NCBI GenBank assembly: GCA_934098705.1
Contig: CAKOPC010000002.1
Location: forward strand, 248,001-312,000
Reading direction: 5' to 3'
Source: an uncultured Bacilli bacterium
GTDB lineage: Bacteria; Bacillota_I; Bacilli_A; RF39; UBA660
DNA length: 64,000 nt
Both the position numbers and the translations under genes were made by a program. This document shows positions 1-8,914 of this stretch, piece by piece. How positions within the stretch are numbered: the first letter of the stretch is position 1; each line of letters opens with the position of its first letter. The notes beneath the pieces were generated by a model. That model did not search any database, was not told the DNA's origin, and was given only the letters and a program-made list of their open reading frames with translations.

Positions 1-1
1 A

Positions 2-814
2 TCTATAAAAGATAAATATAAAAAAGAAATAGAAAAACAAAGAGAAGAAAAAATGAGGGAAGAAACAAAGCAAACAGGAATGACTTTATATCAAGAATTG
101 ACATATGAACTTCAAAAAACAATGGCTCAAGATCCTAACAATTTAAATAAAATAGAAGATATAAAAAAGCAAATGAGGGAAGTAAAGGCAAACTATAAAT
201 TGGATAATTTAAACTTAAGTGATGCAGAATTTAAAGGAAAAACAAATTATACTACTGAGGTAAGTAAAGAAAAAGCAGTAATAGAATTATCAAATGAAGC
301 AAGATTAAATGAATATAATGAAAATAAACAAGCCGAAATAGCTTTAAGAGAAGCTGCTATAAAAGAACTACAATATTCTAGTAATGAAGCTATCGAATAT
401 GATTTAAAAAATGGTGATGTATATCAAAAAGAAAAAGCAGAAAGTCTAATCAAAGCAAAAATGGATGAATTAAGAGAAATGGCAAATTTATCAGTGGAAG
501 AAAGAGGCCTTTTAATGCTAAAAAAAAGAGGCTATATAGATAAAGATGCAACAGTTTCTATGTTATCACCTCAGCAATTAAATGATATAAGAATTGGTTA
601 TAGTGATAGTGCTTTAGGACTTACAGATTACCAAAAATATAAAAAGCAACAAACCTCTAATTCTATTTACAAAGAGTATTTAATATATAGAACAAAAAAT
701 CAAGATAAAAATGAATATATGTCATTTAGTCAATTTGCCAAAGCAAAGTATAATCTTACTATGGATGAATCAAATTTAAATGAAGTTATAGATAAGGAAG
801 GAATATCAAGATAA
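2..814 (+). CDS. Charged helical protein, 5' end outside window
   Basis: The reading frame is already open at base 2 and continues in phase with the ATG at base 53, with no Shine-Dalgarno sequence before that ATG, so the gene very probably begins upstream of the window. About 270 residues are visible. They are rich in Lys, Glu, Asn and Gln, with long stretches that look like amphipathic helix or coiled coil and no membrane segment or signal peptide. I do not recognise a family. The stop codon overlaps the start of the next small gene (TAATG), so the two are translationally coupled and probably work together. The composition suggests a structural or phage/plasmid-type scaffold protein, but nothing in the sequence fixes this. 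Confidence 0.6.
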   Translation, partial: SIKDKYKKEIEKQREEKMREETKQTGMTLYQELTYELQKTMAQDPNNLNKIEDIKKQMREVKANYKLDNLNLSDAEFKGKTNYTTEVSKEKAVIELSNEARLNEYNENKQAEIALREAAIKELQYSSNEAIEYDLKNGDVYQKEKAESLIKAKMDELREMANLSVEERGLLMLKKRGYIDKDATVSMLSPQQLNDIRIGYSDSALGLTDYQKYKKQQTSNSIYKEYLIYRTKNQDKNEYMSFSQFAKAKYNLTMDESNLNEVIDKEGISR

Positions 815-1017
815 TGCAAGAGCAAGTAGAAGATATAAGAAATAAACTAAATTTTGAAATAAGAAGTTTATTATCAGTAATAGATTTAATAGATGGCAAA
901 ACAAGAGAATATGAAAACTACATTCCAGATACCTTAAATGAAGAAGGATATCTATATCAACAATTATCTTTAGTAGAAGAAGCCAAAAAAAGATTAACAG
1001 ATATATTTAAAGATTAA
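814..1017 (+). CDS. Small helical protein coupled to upstream gene
   Basis: This is a 67-residue acidic protein whose ATG overlaps the stop codon of the previous gene by one base. That arrangement is typical of translational re-initiation and supports it being real despite its length. It has no signal peptide, membrane segment or cysteine. The sequence looks like two or three helices (heptad-like Leu/Ile spacing through residues 10-60). I do not recognise it. A strong hairpin-plus-U-tract terminator follows at 1063-1117, so it is the last gene of its operon. Confidence 0.55.
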   Translation: MQEQVEDIRNKLNFEIRSLLSVIDLIDGKTREYENYIPDTLNEEGYLYQQLSLVEEAKKRLTDIFKD

Positions 1018-1062
1018 TTTTCTTAATCTTAAAAAAAATGTTTAAATAAAAATATTAAAAAG

Positions 1063-1117
1063 TCATTTTTTATAATGTATTAAAAGCAATAGATTACATT
1101 ATAAAGATGATTTTTTT
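1063..1117 (+). terminator. Intrinsic terminator
   Basis: TATAATGTA (1071-1079) pairs with TACATTATA (1095-1103), extended outward by TCATTTTT with AAAGATGA, and is followed by seven T. It ends the first operon. The rest of 1018-1251 is featureless AT-rich sequence. Confidence 0.7.
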
Positions 1118-1251
1118 AAAAGCATAAATATCATTTTAAAATTAAAAAAGCAACAAATCTTATCTTCAAAATCAAATATTTATATTAAAAAAATATAATA
1201 TGTTAGAAAAATAATAAAACTATGTTATACTTATACTAGGGAGGATAACAT

Positions 1252-2217
1252 ATGAATATAATAGACTGCATATTTGATACTTTCAAAGAAACAATTTTTC
1301 TAAAAGATGATAGCAATTTAAAAAAACAAGTAGAAGAATTAAAAGAAATTCAAAAAGAAAATAATTCACCGAATATAAATAAGGACATAAAATTATTAGA
1401 ACTGGGTATAAAAGGCGAAGAAGCAATAAGCTTTGAACTAAAAAATTGTAATTTAGGTTTATATGTACTAAGAGATGTTACAATTAAACATAATGATACT
1501 AAAGCACAAATAGATTATGTGATAGTATCTAAAGGGTATATATATTTAGTAGAGTGTAAAAATTTAATAGGTAATATTTATGTAGATAGTAACGGACAAT
1601 TTCAAAGAGAATATGAATATAATGGTAAAAAAATAAAAGAATCAATATATTCTCCATATACTCAAGCAATTAGACACAAAGAAATTTTAAAGAGTAAATG
1701 GATGTCAAAAAATAGTAAGCTTAGTGTTGCAATTGGAGAAAAATATTTTGATAAACTATGGTATAAGCCATTAGTTGTAATTGCTAATCCTAAATCAATA
1801 TTAAATATAAAAATTGCTCCTAAAGATATAAAAAGTAACATAGTAAAGGTGGATAATTTAATAAAATATATAGAAAATGATATAAAATCATATGATAAAA
1901 GTTTATTATCAAGTAAAAAAGTAATGGAAGAAATGGCCAAAAATTGGTTGCTCGCAAATGTTAATGAATATCATAGCATTGCTGATAAATACAAAACGAA
2001 TGAAGAAAAGGTATCAAAATTAAGACAAAGTTTAAAAGATTTTAGACTGGAAAAAGCAAGGCAAATGAAAGTACCACCATATTACATATTTAATGATAAT
2101 GAGTTGGAACTTATAGTAAAAAATAATCCTAAAAGTGAAGAAGAACTAAAAAAAATATTACCTCCAATAAAAGTAAAATGTCATGGCAAGGAAATATTAC
2201 AAATTATTAAAAAATAG
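1252..2217 (+). CDS. NERD nuclease-domain protein with C-terminal HRDC domain
   Basis: This is a 321-residue cytoplasmic protein. Residues about 45-160 match the NERD (nuclease-related) domain: a GxxGE helix near 53-57, then D88 in QIDYVIV and E101-x-K103 in ECKN, the D...ExK signature of the restriction-endonuclease-like fold. Residues about 250-318 (LRQSLKDFRLEKARQMKVPP and onward) look like an HRDC domain, the nucleic-acid-binding module of RecQ and RNase D. The combination predicts a DNA- or RNA-processing nuclease; substrate and pathway are unknown. A GGGAGG Shine-Dalgarno sequence lies seven bases before the ATG. It is transcribed alone between terminators. Domain calls are from recognisable motifs; function is inference. 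Confidence 0.8.
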   Translation: MNIIDCIFDTFKETIFLKDDSNLKKQVEELKEIQKENNSPNINKDIKLLELGIKGEEAISFELKNCNLGLYVLRDVTIKHNDTKAQIDYVIVSKGYIYLVECKNLIGNIYVDSNGQFQREYEYNGKKIKESIYSPYTQAIRHKEILKSKWMSKNSKLSVAIGEKYFDKLWYKPLVVIANPKSILNIKIAPKDIKSNIVKVDNLIKYIENDIKSYDKSLLSSKKVMEEMAKNWLLANVNEYHSIADKYKTNEEKVSKLRQSLKDFRLEKARQMKVPPYYIFNDNELELIVKNNPKSEEELKKILPPIKVKCHGKEILQIIKK

Positions 2218-2323
2218 CAAAACTCTAAAATTTATAATTTTTTATTAATACTTCTAAATCCAATCTTTATACATAATATAATATATATATTTAATTAATA
2301 ATATACATTAATATATAATGGAT

Positions 2324-2357
2324 AAAACTCTTTTTGTAAATTAAGAGTTTTTATTTT
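2324..2357 (+). terminator. Intrinsic terminator after the NERD gene
   Basis: AAAACTCT (2324-2331) pairs with AGAGTTTT (2344-2351) around a 12-base loop and is followed by a T-rich run. Confidence 0.65.
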
Positions 2358-2475
2358 GTCCTTTTCCTTTAAATTATTGACACTAAAAATAATTATTGAT
2401 ATTATAAAAATATATATTTAAAAATATTGAAATCAAAAAAATTGTAATCAAACAAAGTAAAGGAAGTAGTAGTAA

Positions 2476-3060
2476 ATGAAAAGTGATAATTTTAATACAG
2501 AAATAGCAAGAATAAATGATAATATAATAAAAGAAGATACTAAATACTTATTAAATAATTTACCAGATTATTTCTTTCAAATAGCAGCCTCTTCAACTGG
2601 TAAATACCATCCTTCGTTTTCTCTTGGAGAAAAAGGATTAATAAGACATGTAAAGGTAGCAGAAAAAATAGCAGAAGAGTTATTTAATGACAGTGTATTT
2701 TCTAAAAACTTCACTGAACACGATAAAGACTTAATCAGGATGGCAATAATTCTACATGATGGTCTAAAAAAAGGAAAACTTGAAAGTACGTATACATGTT
2801 TTAATCATCCTTTATTAATGGCAAATTTTATAAAAGAACAAAGTGGCAATTTAAAATCAAGTGAAGCTGATATAGAAACAGTTGCAAGACTTATAAGAAG
2901 CCATATGGGACCTTGGAATATTGATAGATTTGGCAATAGTTTACCTGTTCCAGAAAAGGAAGATGAAAAATTTGTACATTTATGCGACTATTTAGCATCA
3001 AGAAACTTTTTAAATGTCAGCTTTGATAAAAATGAAATAATAGATAGTGCAAGAAGATAA
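2476..3060 (+). CDS. HD-domain phosphohydrolase
   Basis: This 194-residue soluble protein carries the HD metal-site signature: H58 in LIRHVKVAE, H94-D95 in ILHDGLKKG, then H111, H143 in RSHMGPW and D171 in HLCDYLA. This is the H...HD...H...H...D ligand order of HD hydrolases acting on phosphomonoesters or nucleotides; the extra histidines could support a two-metal site. The substrate cannot be told from sequence. An AAGGAAG Shine-Dalgarno sequence sits about ten bases upstream of the ATG. The gene is monocistronic with its own terminator just after the stop codon. Confidence 0.8.
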   Translation: MKSDNFNTEIARINDNIIKEDTKYLLNNLPDYFFQIAASSTGKYHPSFSLGEKGLIRHVKVAEKIAEELFNDSVFSKNFTEHDKDLIRMAIILHDGLKKGKLESTYTCFNHPLLMANFIKEQSGNLKSSEADIETVARLIRSHMGPWNIDRFGNSLPVPEKEDEKFVHLCDYLASRNFLNVSFDKNEIIDSARR

Positions 3061-3088
3061 AAAGATATAAAAAAATTATATCTTTTTT
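3061..3088 (+). terminator. Intrinsic terminator
   Basis: AAAGATATA (3061-3069) pairs with TATATCTTT (3077-3085) around a seven-base loop, and the T run continues to 3088. It begins immediately after the HD gene stop codon. Confidence 0.7.
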
Positions 3089-3157
3089 AAATACTATAGA
3101 AAAAAATAGTATTTTAAGGTATAATTTAGGTATACAAATGTTTGATGGAGGAATATT

Positions 3158-4244
3158 ATGGAAAAAAATGAACTAAAACAAACTTATGAAACTTATTTAA
3201 GCAAATTGCAAGATTTATGGAGGATACTTTGACGTAGATGGCAAAGAAAATGAACTTTTAGAAGTTAATAAATCTTTACAACAAGATAATATTTGGGAGA
3301 ATAAAACACTAAGTAATAATTTAGTAAAACAAAAATCATATTTAGAAAAAATAATAAACAATGTAAAAAATATAAAAAATAAAATAACAAATAATTTATC
3401 TCTTATAGATGATTTAGAAGATGAAGAAGAGTTATATGAATTACTTGAGGAAGAAAGTGCTAAAATAAATGATGATTTATCAAAACTAGAAATAGAAACC
3501 TTATTTAGTGGAAAATACGATAATAATGATTGTATATTTGAACTTCATGCAGGAGCTGGGGGAACTGAGGCTTGTGATTGGACCTCTATGCTTTATAGAA
3601 TGTATCAAAGATATTTTGAGCAAAAAAATTATAAAACAACTATCATAGATATTCAGTATGGTGATGAAGTTGGTATAAAAAATGTAACTATGTTAGTAGA
3701 AGGAACATATGCTTATGGCTATTTAAAGTGTGAAAAAGGGGTGCATAGACTTGTTAGATTATCTCCATTTGATGCTAATCATAAAAGACATACATCATTT
3801 TCTGCTGTTACAGTATCACCTCTTATAGAAGATGCCAATGATATAGAAATAAATCCAAGTGATTTAAAAATTGATGTATATCACTCAAGTGGTGCAGGAG
3901 GACAAAGCGTAAATACAACAGATAGTGCTGTTAGAATAACCCATTTACCAACTAAAATAGTTGTAACATGTCAAAATGAAAGAAGTCAGCAACAAAATAA
4001 GGCTAAAGCACTTGAAATATTAAAAAGTAAATTAAAAATGATAGAAGAAGAAAAAAAGGAGGCAGAATTAAATAATTTAAAACAAAATGATAAACATATA
4101 GAATTTGGTTCACAAATAAGAAGTTATGTTATGCATCCATATTCTATGGTAAAGGACCATCGTACAAATATTGAAACAAGTAATGTATCCGGTGTACTTG
4201 ATGGCAATTTAGATATGTTTGTTTTAGGATATTTAAAGAAGTAG
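3158..4244 (+). CDS. prfB: Peptide chain release factor 2 with programmed +1 frameshift
   Basis: RF2 releases finished peptides at UGA and UAA. The gene starts at ATG 3158 behind a GGAGG Shine-Dalgarno sequence. After 24 codons it meets CTT TGA C (3227-3233), preceded by an internal GGAGG-like element, the classic autoregulatory frameshift site. Slippage at CTT moves reading into the frame of GAC at 3231, which stays open to 4244 and gives about 361 residues, normal for RF2. The SPF anticodon-like tripeptide (RLSPFDAN) marks RF2 rather than RF1, and the GGQ catalytic motif is in GAGGQSVNTTDSAV. UGA must therefore be a stop codon in this organism. secA, the common upstream partner, is absent. 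A possible -10 (TATAAT) lies near 3119. Confidence 0.97.
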
Positions 4245-4245
4245 T

Positions 4246-5103
4246 ATGGAAAGTATCATAAAGAAGATTTATAAAAAAAATAGAATTATAAGATATATAG
4301 AATTAATTATAGGTATAACAATTATGGCTATATCATTTAACTTATTTATATCACCAAATAATATTGTATTTGGGGGATTAACAGGACTTAGTGTTATAGC
4401 AACAAAATTTATAAATATTGATGTATCCTTATTTATCTTTATCTGTTCTGTTATATGTATTATTTTATCGATTATTTTTCTTGATAAAGAAACCACATTA
4501 CATGCCATATTTGGTTCCATTTTATTACCTATTTTAATAAAGATAACAGAAAACATATCTGTAATATTAAAAATAGATACTAGTGATAAATTACTTCTTG
4601 CTATATTTGGTGGTGTTTTATATGGATTTGGCTTAGGACTTGTATTTAAGGCAGGTTATACAGCAGGAGGAACTGATATAATAAATAAAATAATGAGTAA
4701 ATATTTTAAAATAACAATGGGTACATCAATGCTTATGGTGGATGGTCTTATTGTTTTATCAGGAGCCTTTATCTTTGGTTGGACTAAATTTATGTACGCT
4801 ATAGTAGTTTTATATATAGTAAGTATAATGGCAGATAGAGTATTAATTGGAGTATCTAATGCTAAGGCTTTTTACATAATAACAGAAAATCCAAATAAAG
4901 TAGCGGAATACGTAATAAATGAACTTAATCATAGTGTAACAGAAATAAAAGCTAAGGGTTTATATACAGAAGCCAAAACGACTGTATTATTTACTGTTAT
5001 TCCAACTAAAGAATATTATAAATTTAAAGAAGGAATAAAAGAAATAGACAAAAATGCTTTTATTACAGTAATAGATGCCTATGAAGTTTTAGGTGGAGAA
5101 TAA
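4246..5103 (+). CDS. YitT-family membrane protein (first of a pair)
   Basis: This 285-residue integral membrane protein has about five to six hydrophobic segments in residues 17-200 and a soluble C-terminal domain (about 205-285) of the DUF2179 type. The FNLFISPNNIVFGGLTGLS segment and the repeated glycine-rich helix (GFGLGLVFKAGYTAGGTDI) are typical of the YitT/DUF161 family, whose transport role is not established. It starts one base after the prfB stop codon and overlaps the next YitT gene by one base, so the three are probably one transcript. Confidence 0.85.
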   Translation: MESIIKKIYKKNRIIRYIELIIGITIMAISFNLFISPNNIVFGGLTGLSVIATKFINIDVSLFIFICSVICIILSIIFLDKETTLHAIFGSILLPILIKITENISVILKIDTSDKLLLAIFGGVLYGFGLGLVFKAGYTAGGTDIINKIMSKYFKITMGTSMLMVDGLIVLSGAFIFGWTKFMYAIVVLYIVSIMADRVLIGVSNAKAFYIITENPNKVAEYVINELNHSVTEIKAKGLYTEAKTTVLFTVIPTKEYYKFKEGIKEIDKNAFITVIDAYEVLGGE

Positions 5104-5987
5104 TGAATAATAGTATATTAAACAAAATTTTATCAAAAGATATAATAAAGAGATATTCTCTTTTTGCTCTATCACTATTAATATCTGCGATAAATTATAA
5201 TCTTTTTATATTACCATGTAATATAGTACTTGGAGGAACAAGTGGTATAGCAACTATTTTAAATTATGCCTTTTCTCTTGACCCTTCATTAGTTTTATTT
5301 TTGCTCTATTTCATACTACTTATCGTATCATATATATATCTTGACATTGAAGACACAAAAGCTGCCTTATTTATAACAATAGTTTATCCATTAATGGTAA
5401 AAGTAACTGAAGGATTAGTAGATATATTTTTATTTGATAAAAGCAATATTTTATTGTTTGCTATAATTGGAGGAATACTAAATGGTGCAACAAATGGCGT
5501 TGTATATAAACTAGGATTAAATACTGGAGGAATTGGTATTTTATCAAAAGTAATTGCTAACAAGCGTAAAAAATCAGTATCAAGAATAAGCCTTATAATG
5601 AATATAATAATAGTTTTAATAGGATGGTATTTTCTTGGTATAAATATTGTATTGTATTCATGTATTACTCTTTATATTACAGACTATATGGGTGAAAAGG
5701 TATTAGTAGGAATAAGTAATAATAAAGCATTTTATATAATAAGTAAGCATTATGATAAAATAAATTCCTTTATAACAGATGTTTTGCATCATGATGCAAC
5801 TATTTTTAATGTTAAAGGAAAATATAATGATAACAGTTTAAAAATGGTATTTGTTGTTGTACCAACAAGTGAATATTTTATGCTTAAGGAACAAATTAAA
5901 ATGATAGATAGTAAAGCATTTGTAACTATTACAGATACTTATGAAATAAAAGGACAAGATGTAAAGATTAACACCAAAAACTATTAA
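5103..5987 (+). CDS. YitT-family membrane protein (second of a pair)
   Basis: This 294-residue paralogue of the preceding protein has the same plan: about six membrane segments (FNLFILPCNIVLGGTSGIA, later GATNGVVYKLGLNTGGIGI) and a C-terminal DUF2179-like domain ending in DTYEIKGQ, matching DAYEVLGG in its neighbour. Its ATG overlaps the stop codon of the first copy (TAATG), so the two are translationally coupled and may form a hetero-oligomer. The identity between copies is low enough that the duplication is old. Function is unknown for the family. Confidence 0.85.
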   Translation: MNNSILNKILSKDIIKRYSLFALSLLISAINYNLFILPCNIVLGGTSGIATILNYAFSLDPSLVLFLLYFILLIVSYIYLDIEDTKAALFITIVYPLMVKVTEGLVDIFLFDKSNILLFAIIGGILNGATNGVVYKLGLNTGGIGILSKVIANKRKKSVSRISLIMNIIIVLIGWYFLGINIVLYSCITLYITDYMGEKVLVGISNNKAFYIISKHYDKINSFITDVLHHDATIFNVKGKYNDNSLKMVFVVVPTSEYFMLKEQIKMIDSKAFVTITDTYEIKGQDVKINTKNY

Positions 5988-6063
5988 ATATCTTAAAAAG
6001 CATTAAAATAAATATTTAAATATGATATAATAATAAATAGTTAAGATTCTATAGGAGGTATTT

Positions 6064-6762
6064 ATGGACTTAATAACAATGAAAAATGTTTATAAGACTT
6101 ATCCAAATGGAGTAGGCGCAATATATGATTTAAGTCTTTCAATAGAAAAAGGAGAATTTGTCTTTATAATTGGAGGCTCAGGTTCTGGAAAATCAACTCT
6201 TATAAAAATGTTATATAGAGAAGAAAAGCCAACTAGAGGAGAAATAGTAATGGGAGGCGTTAGGGTTGCTAAATTAAAAAACTCTAAAGTATATCAACTA
6301 AGAAGAAAAATAGGAGTAGTTTTCCAAGATTACAAATTATTACCAAAACTTACAGTATATGAAAATGTTGCCTTTGCACTTGAAGTAACTGGAGCAGACA
6401 CATCATCAATAAGAGAAAGAGTTTTAGAAGTATTAGATAAAGTAGGATTAAAACATAAAGCTAAAAGTTATCCAGATAAATTAAGTGGAGGGGAACAACA
6501 AAGAGTAGCTATAGCAAGAGCTATAGCAAACTCTCCTAAAATATTAATTTGTGATGAACCAACAGGTAACCTTGATCCAGAAATAAGTATGGAAATAATG
6601 GCAATATTAAAAAAGATTAACGAAGAATTAGGAACAACAATACTTATGGTTACACATGATATTGATATTGTTAAAAAAATGAAAAAAAGAGTTCTTGTCT
6701 TAAAAGAAGGAAGATTAGTAAAAGATTATAAGGAAGGAACATTTAAACATGAAGAGTTTTAG
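6064..6762 (+). CDS. ftsE: Cell-division ABC transporter ATPase FtsE
   Basis: FtsE is the cytoplasmic ATPase of the FtsEX complex, which couples septum assembly to cell-wall hydrolase activation. This 232-residue protein has Walker A GGSGSGKST (37-45), Q88 in the Q-loop (VFQDYKLL, an FtsE hallmark), the ABC signature LSGGEQQR (140-147), Walker B LICDEP (161-166) and the switch His in VTHD. An AGGAGG Shine-Dalgarno sequence precedes the ATG. The 3' end overlaps ftsX by 14 bases, so stoichiometric coupled translation is expected. Confidence 0.97.
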   Translation: MDLITMKNVYKTYPNGVGAIYDLSLSIEKGEFVFIIGGSGSGKSTLIKMLYREEKPTRGEIVMGGVRVAKLKNSKVYQLRRKIGVVFQDYKLLPKLTVYENVAFALEVTGADTSSIRERVLEVLDKVGLKHKAKSYPDKLSGGEQQRVAIARAIANSPKILICDEPTGNLDPEISMEIMAILKKINEELGTTILMVTHDIDIVKKMKKRVLVLKEGRLVKDYKEGTFKHEEF

Positions 6763-7648
6763 AATGACTATTAGAAGCTTTAGAGATGCTTTTAAAAGTG
6801 TAGTTAGAAATTTTAGTTTATCTCTAGCATCAATTACATGTATAACAATAACCCTAATAATTATAGCAGCATCCTTTTTAATAAGTGAAAACGTTAGAAA
6901 CTTTACAACATTAATAGAAAAAGATGTAACTATTGTAGCATTTTTAGATAATGATACAACTGAATTAGACAGAGAAAATTTTGAAGACAACTTAAAGAAA
7001 ATGGATAACATTGATTATTACAACTATACATCAAAACAAGAAGTAAAAGATAATATGGCTAAAGACTATGAAAGTTTAAAAGATGTATTAGATAACTGGG
7101 ATAATACTGAAAATCCCCTTAAAGATACATATACAATAAAGGTTATAGATGTAAATAATATAAGAAAGACGGCAGAAGAAATAAAAGCTCTTGATAAAGT
7201 ATCAAGCGTACAATATGGTGAAGGATTAGTAGAAAAAATGCTTAGTGCATTTAGAGCAGTTGAAAAAATTACTTTGATTGCAGCCCTTGCCCTTGTTGTT
7301 GTAACTATATTCTTAATTATTAATACTATAAAACTTACAATATTTTCAAGAAAACAAGAAATATATATTATGCGTCTTGTTGGAGCATCAAATATGAGAA
7401 TAAAATTACCATTTGTAATTGAAGGTATTGTACTTGGAATAATAGGATCATTTATACCAATAATAGTTATAATTTATGGTTATATGGCACTTTATAATAA
7501 AATGGGTGGAGTACTTTTCTCATCACTTATAAAACTTGTAAAACCAGTACCATTTGTATTTAATTTATCAGTTGTTGTTTTATGTATTGGAGTGCTTGTT
7601 GGTATGGTAGGAAGTTCAAGAGCAGTAAGGAGGTATGTTAAAATATAA
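6749..7648 (+). CDS. ftsX: Cell-division protein FtsX
   Basis: FtsX is the membrane partner of FtsE. The 299-residue protein has four membrane segments (about 28-46, 175-197, 225-247, 273-292), with a large extracellular loop between the first and second (about 50-170) that contacts the cell-wall hydrolase, and the FtsX permease core including KQEIYIMRLVGAS. It overlaps ftsE upstream by 14 bases and its stop codon overlaps the start of the M23 peptidase by one base (TAATG). This gives a tight three-gene division module. Confidence 0.95.
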   Translation: MKSFRMTIRSFRDAFKSVVRNFSLSLASITCITITLIIIAASFLISENVRNFTTLIEKDVTIVAFLDNDTTELDRENFEDNLKKMDNIDYYNYTSKQEVKDNMAKDYESLKDVLDNWDNTENPLKDTYTIKVIDVNNIRKTAEEIKALDKVSSVQYGEGLVEKMLSAFRAVEKITLIAALALVVVTIFLIINTIKLTIFSRKQEIYIMRLVGASNMRIKLPFVIEGIVLGIIGSFIPIIVIIYGYMALYNKMGGVLFSSLIKLVKPVPFVFNLSVVVLCIGVLVGMVGSSRAVRRYVKI

Positions 7649-8811
7649 TGAAGTATGTTAAAACACTTCTTTTGCTATTAACAATATTTCTAACATTTAG
7701 TATATCAAATATAAATGTTAATGCTCTTACTATAAATGATTACCAAAGAGAACTTGATAAATTAAAAGAAGAAAAAAGAAAACAAGAAGAAGCTGATGAA
7801 AAAGTAAAACAAGAAATAGAGCAAAAAAAGCAAGAGATGGCACAAGTAAATGAAAAGATAAAACAAGCAACAAATGATATTGCAGACAAAGAAAAAGAGA
7901 TAAAAGATTATGAGGGTAAAATTGAAGTTAAAGAAGAACAAATAAAAGACTTAGTTTCCTTTTTACAAATATCAAATAGTGAAAACTTTTATTTAAAATA
8001 TATTTTTGGAGCAGAAAGTTTTACTGACTTAATATATCGTATTTCAGTTGTAGAACAGTTAACAACAAAGAGTAATGAACTAATTGCTGAAATGTCAAAT
8101 CTTATAAAAGAAAATAAGCAAAATATTGAAGAATTAGAAAATAAAAAAGTAGAATTAAATAAACTTAATAGAGAAATACTTGATAAGATATCATCACTTG
8201 GAAAAGAAAGAGATAGTTTCTTTGATGAAGTAGAAAGTATAGACGAACAAATATCTATAGCAGAAAAACAAATAAAACAATATCGTGATTTAGGATGTAA
8301 AGATAATGAAGAGTTAAGTACTTGTACTAGTTTAATTCCTTCATCAAGTGGTTTTATAAGACCAGTAAAGTCAGGAATAATAACTGATGATTATGGTTGG
8401 AGAGTTGATCCATGTGCTGTTTGTAGTGATTTCCATAAAGGTATGGATATTGGTGGAAATAGTGAAGGAACCCCAGTGCTTGCATCAGCTGCCGGAAAAG
8501 TTGTAAATATTGCTAAATATAGTTGTGGTGGTAAAGTATTAACAATAGATCACAATATAAATGGTGTAAGTTATGCAACAAGATACTGGCACTTATACGA
8601 AATAGATGTAAATGTTGGAGACTTTGTCGTTCAAGGTCAACAAGTTGCTAAAGTAGGAGGAGGTAATACACTATATTACGATCCATGTTCTACTGGAGCC
8701 CACTTACACTTTGAAGTTTTAGAGGGACATTACTTTGCTGCAACATATTTAGATCAAGTAAGAAATCCAAGAGACTATGTTAATTTCCCAGCATATGATG
8801 TGTGGTGGTAA
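7648..8811 (+). CDS. Secreted coiled-coil M23 peptidase, FtsEX-linked cell-wall hydrolase
   Basis: This 387-residue protein has a signal peptide (about 1-26, VNA cleavage-like), a long coiled coil (about 30-105 and 135-215) and a C-terminal LytM/M23 domain (about 235-380). All zinc and catalytic positions are kept: H263-x3-D267 in HKGMDIG, H315, and H352-x-H354 in HLHFE. It should therefore be an active endopeptidase, as in EnvC-partnered enzymes but with the catalytic domain on the same chain. In other Firmicutes FtsEX controls PcsB or CwlO through a similar coiled coil, so by position and architecture this is the FtsEX effector here. Four or more cysteines in the exported domain could form disulfides. 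Confidence 0.88.
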   Translation: MKYVKTLLLLLTIFLTFSISNINVNALTINDYQRELDKLKEEKRKQEEADEKVKQEIEQKKQEMAQVNEKIKQATNDIADKEKEIKDYEGKIEVKEEQIKDLVSFLQISNSENFYLKYIFGAESFTDLIYRISVVEQLTTKSNELIAEMSNLIKENKQNIEELENKKVELNKLNREILDKISSLGKERDSFFDEVESIDEQISIAEKQIKQYRDLGCKDNEELSTCTSLIPSSSGFIRPVKSGIITDDYGWRVDPCAVCSDFHKGMDIGGNSEGTPVLASAAGKVVNIAKYSCGGKVLTIDHNINGVSYATRYWHLYEIDVNVGDFVVQGQQVAKVGGGNTLYYDPCSTGAHLHFEVLEGHYFAATYLDQVRNPRDYVNFPAYDVWW

Positions 8812-8837
8812 AAAGTTACAATTTAGTAACTTTTTTT
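8811..8837 (+). terminator. Intrinsic terminator of the ftsEX operon
   Basis: AAAAGTTAC (8811-8819) pairs with GTAACTTTT (8826-8834) around a six-base loop, followed by more T. Confidence 0.8.
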
Positions 8838-8914
8838 AATTTTTATAAAAATTATTAGTAATATTTATAAAAGTGTGTTAAAATAAGTACATAAAAAGGA
8901 AGTGTTATACAAAA

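Noticed and set aside
1008..1040. Hairpin AAGATTAA/TTAATCTT at the end of the 814-1017 gene as a terminator
   Set aside because: It is followed by A residues rather than T on the plus strand; the better terminator is at 1063-1117.
3158..3232. prfB looked like a broken gene: a short ORF ending in TGA followed by a long ORF in another frame
   Set aside because: CTT TGA C with upstream purine-rich element is the conserved RF2 programmed frameshift site, and the two parts join to a full-length RF2.
8838..8914. T-box leaders before lysS, cysS, argS or glyA
   Set aside because: Upstream gaps are too short and no T-box core sequence or paired antiterminator was seen.
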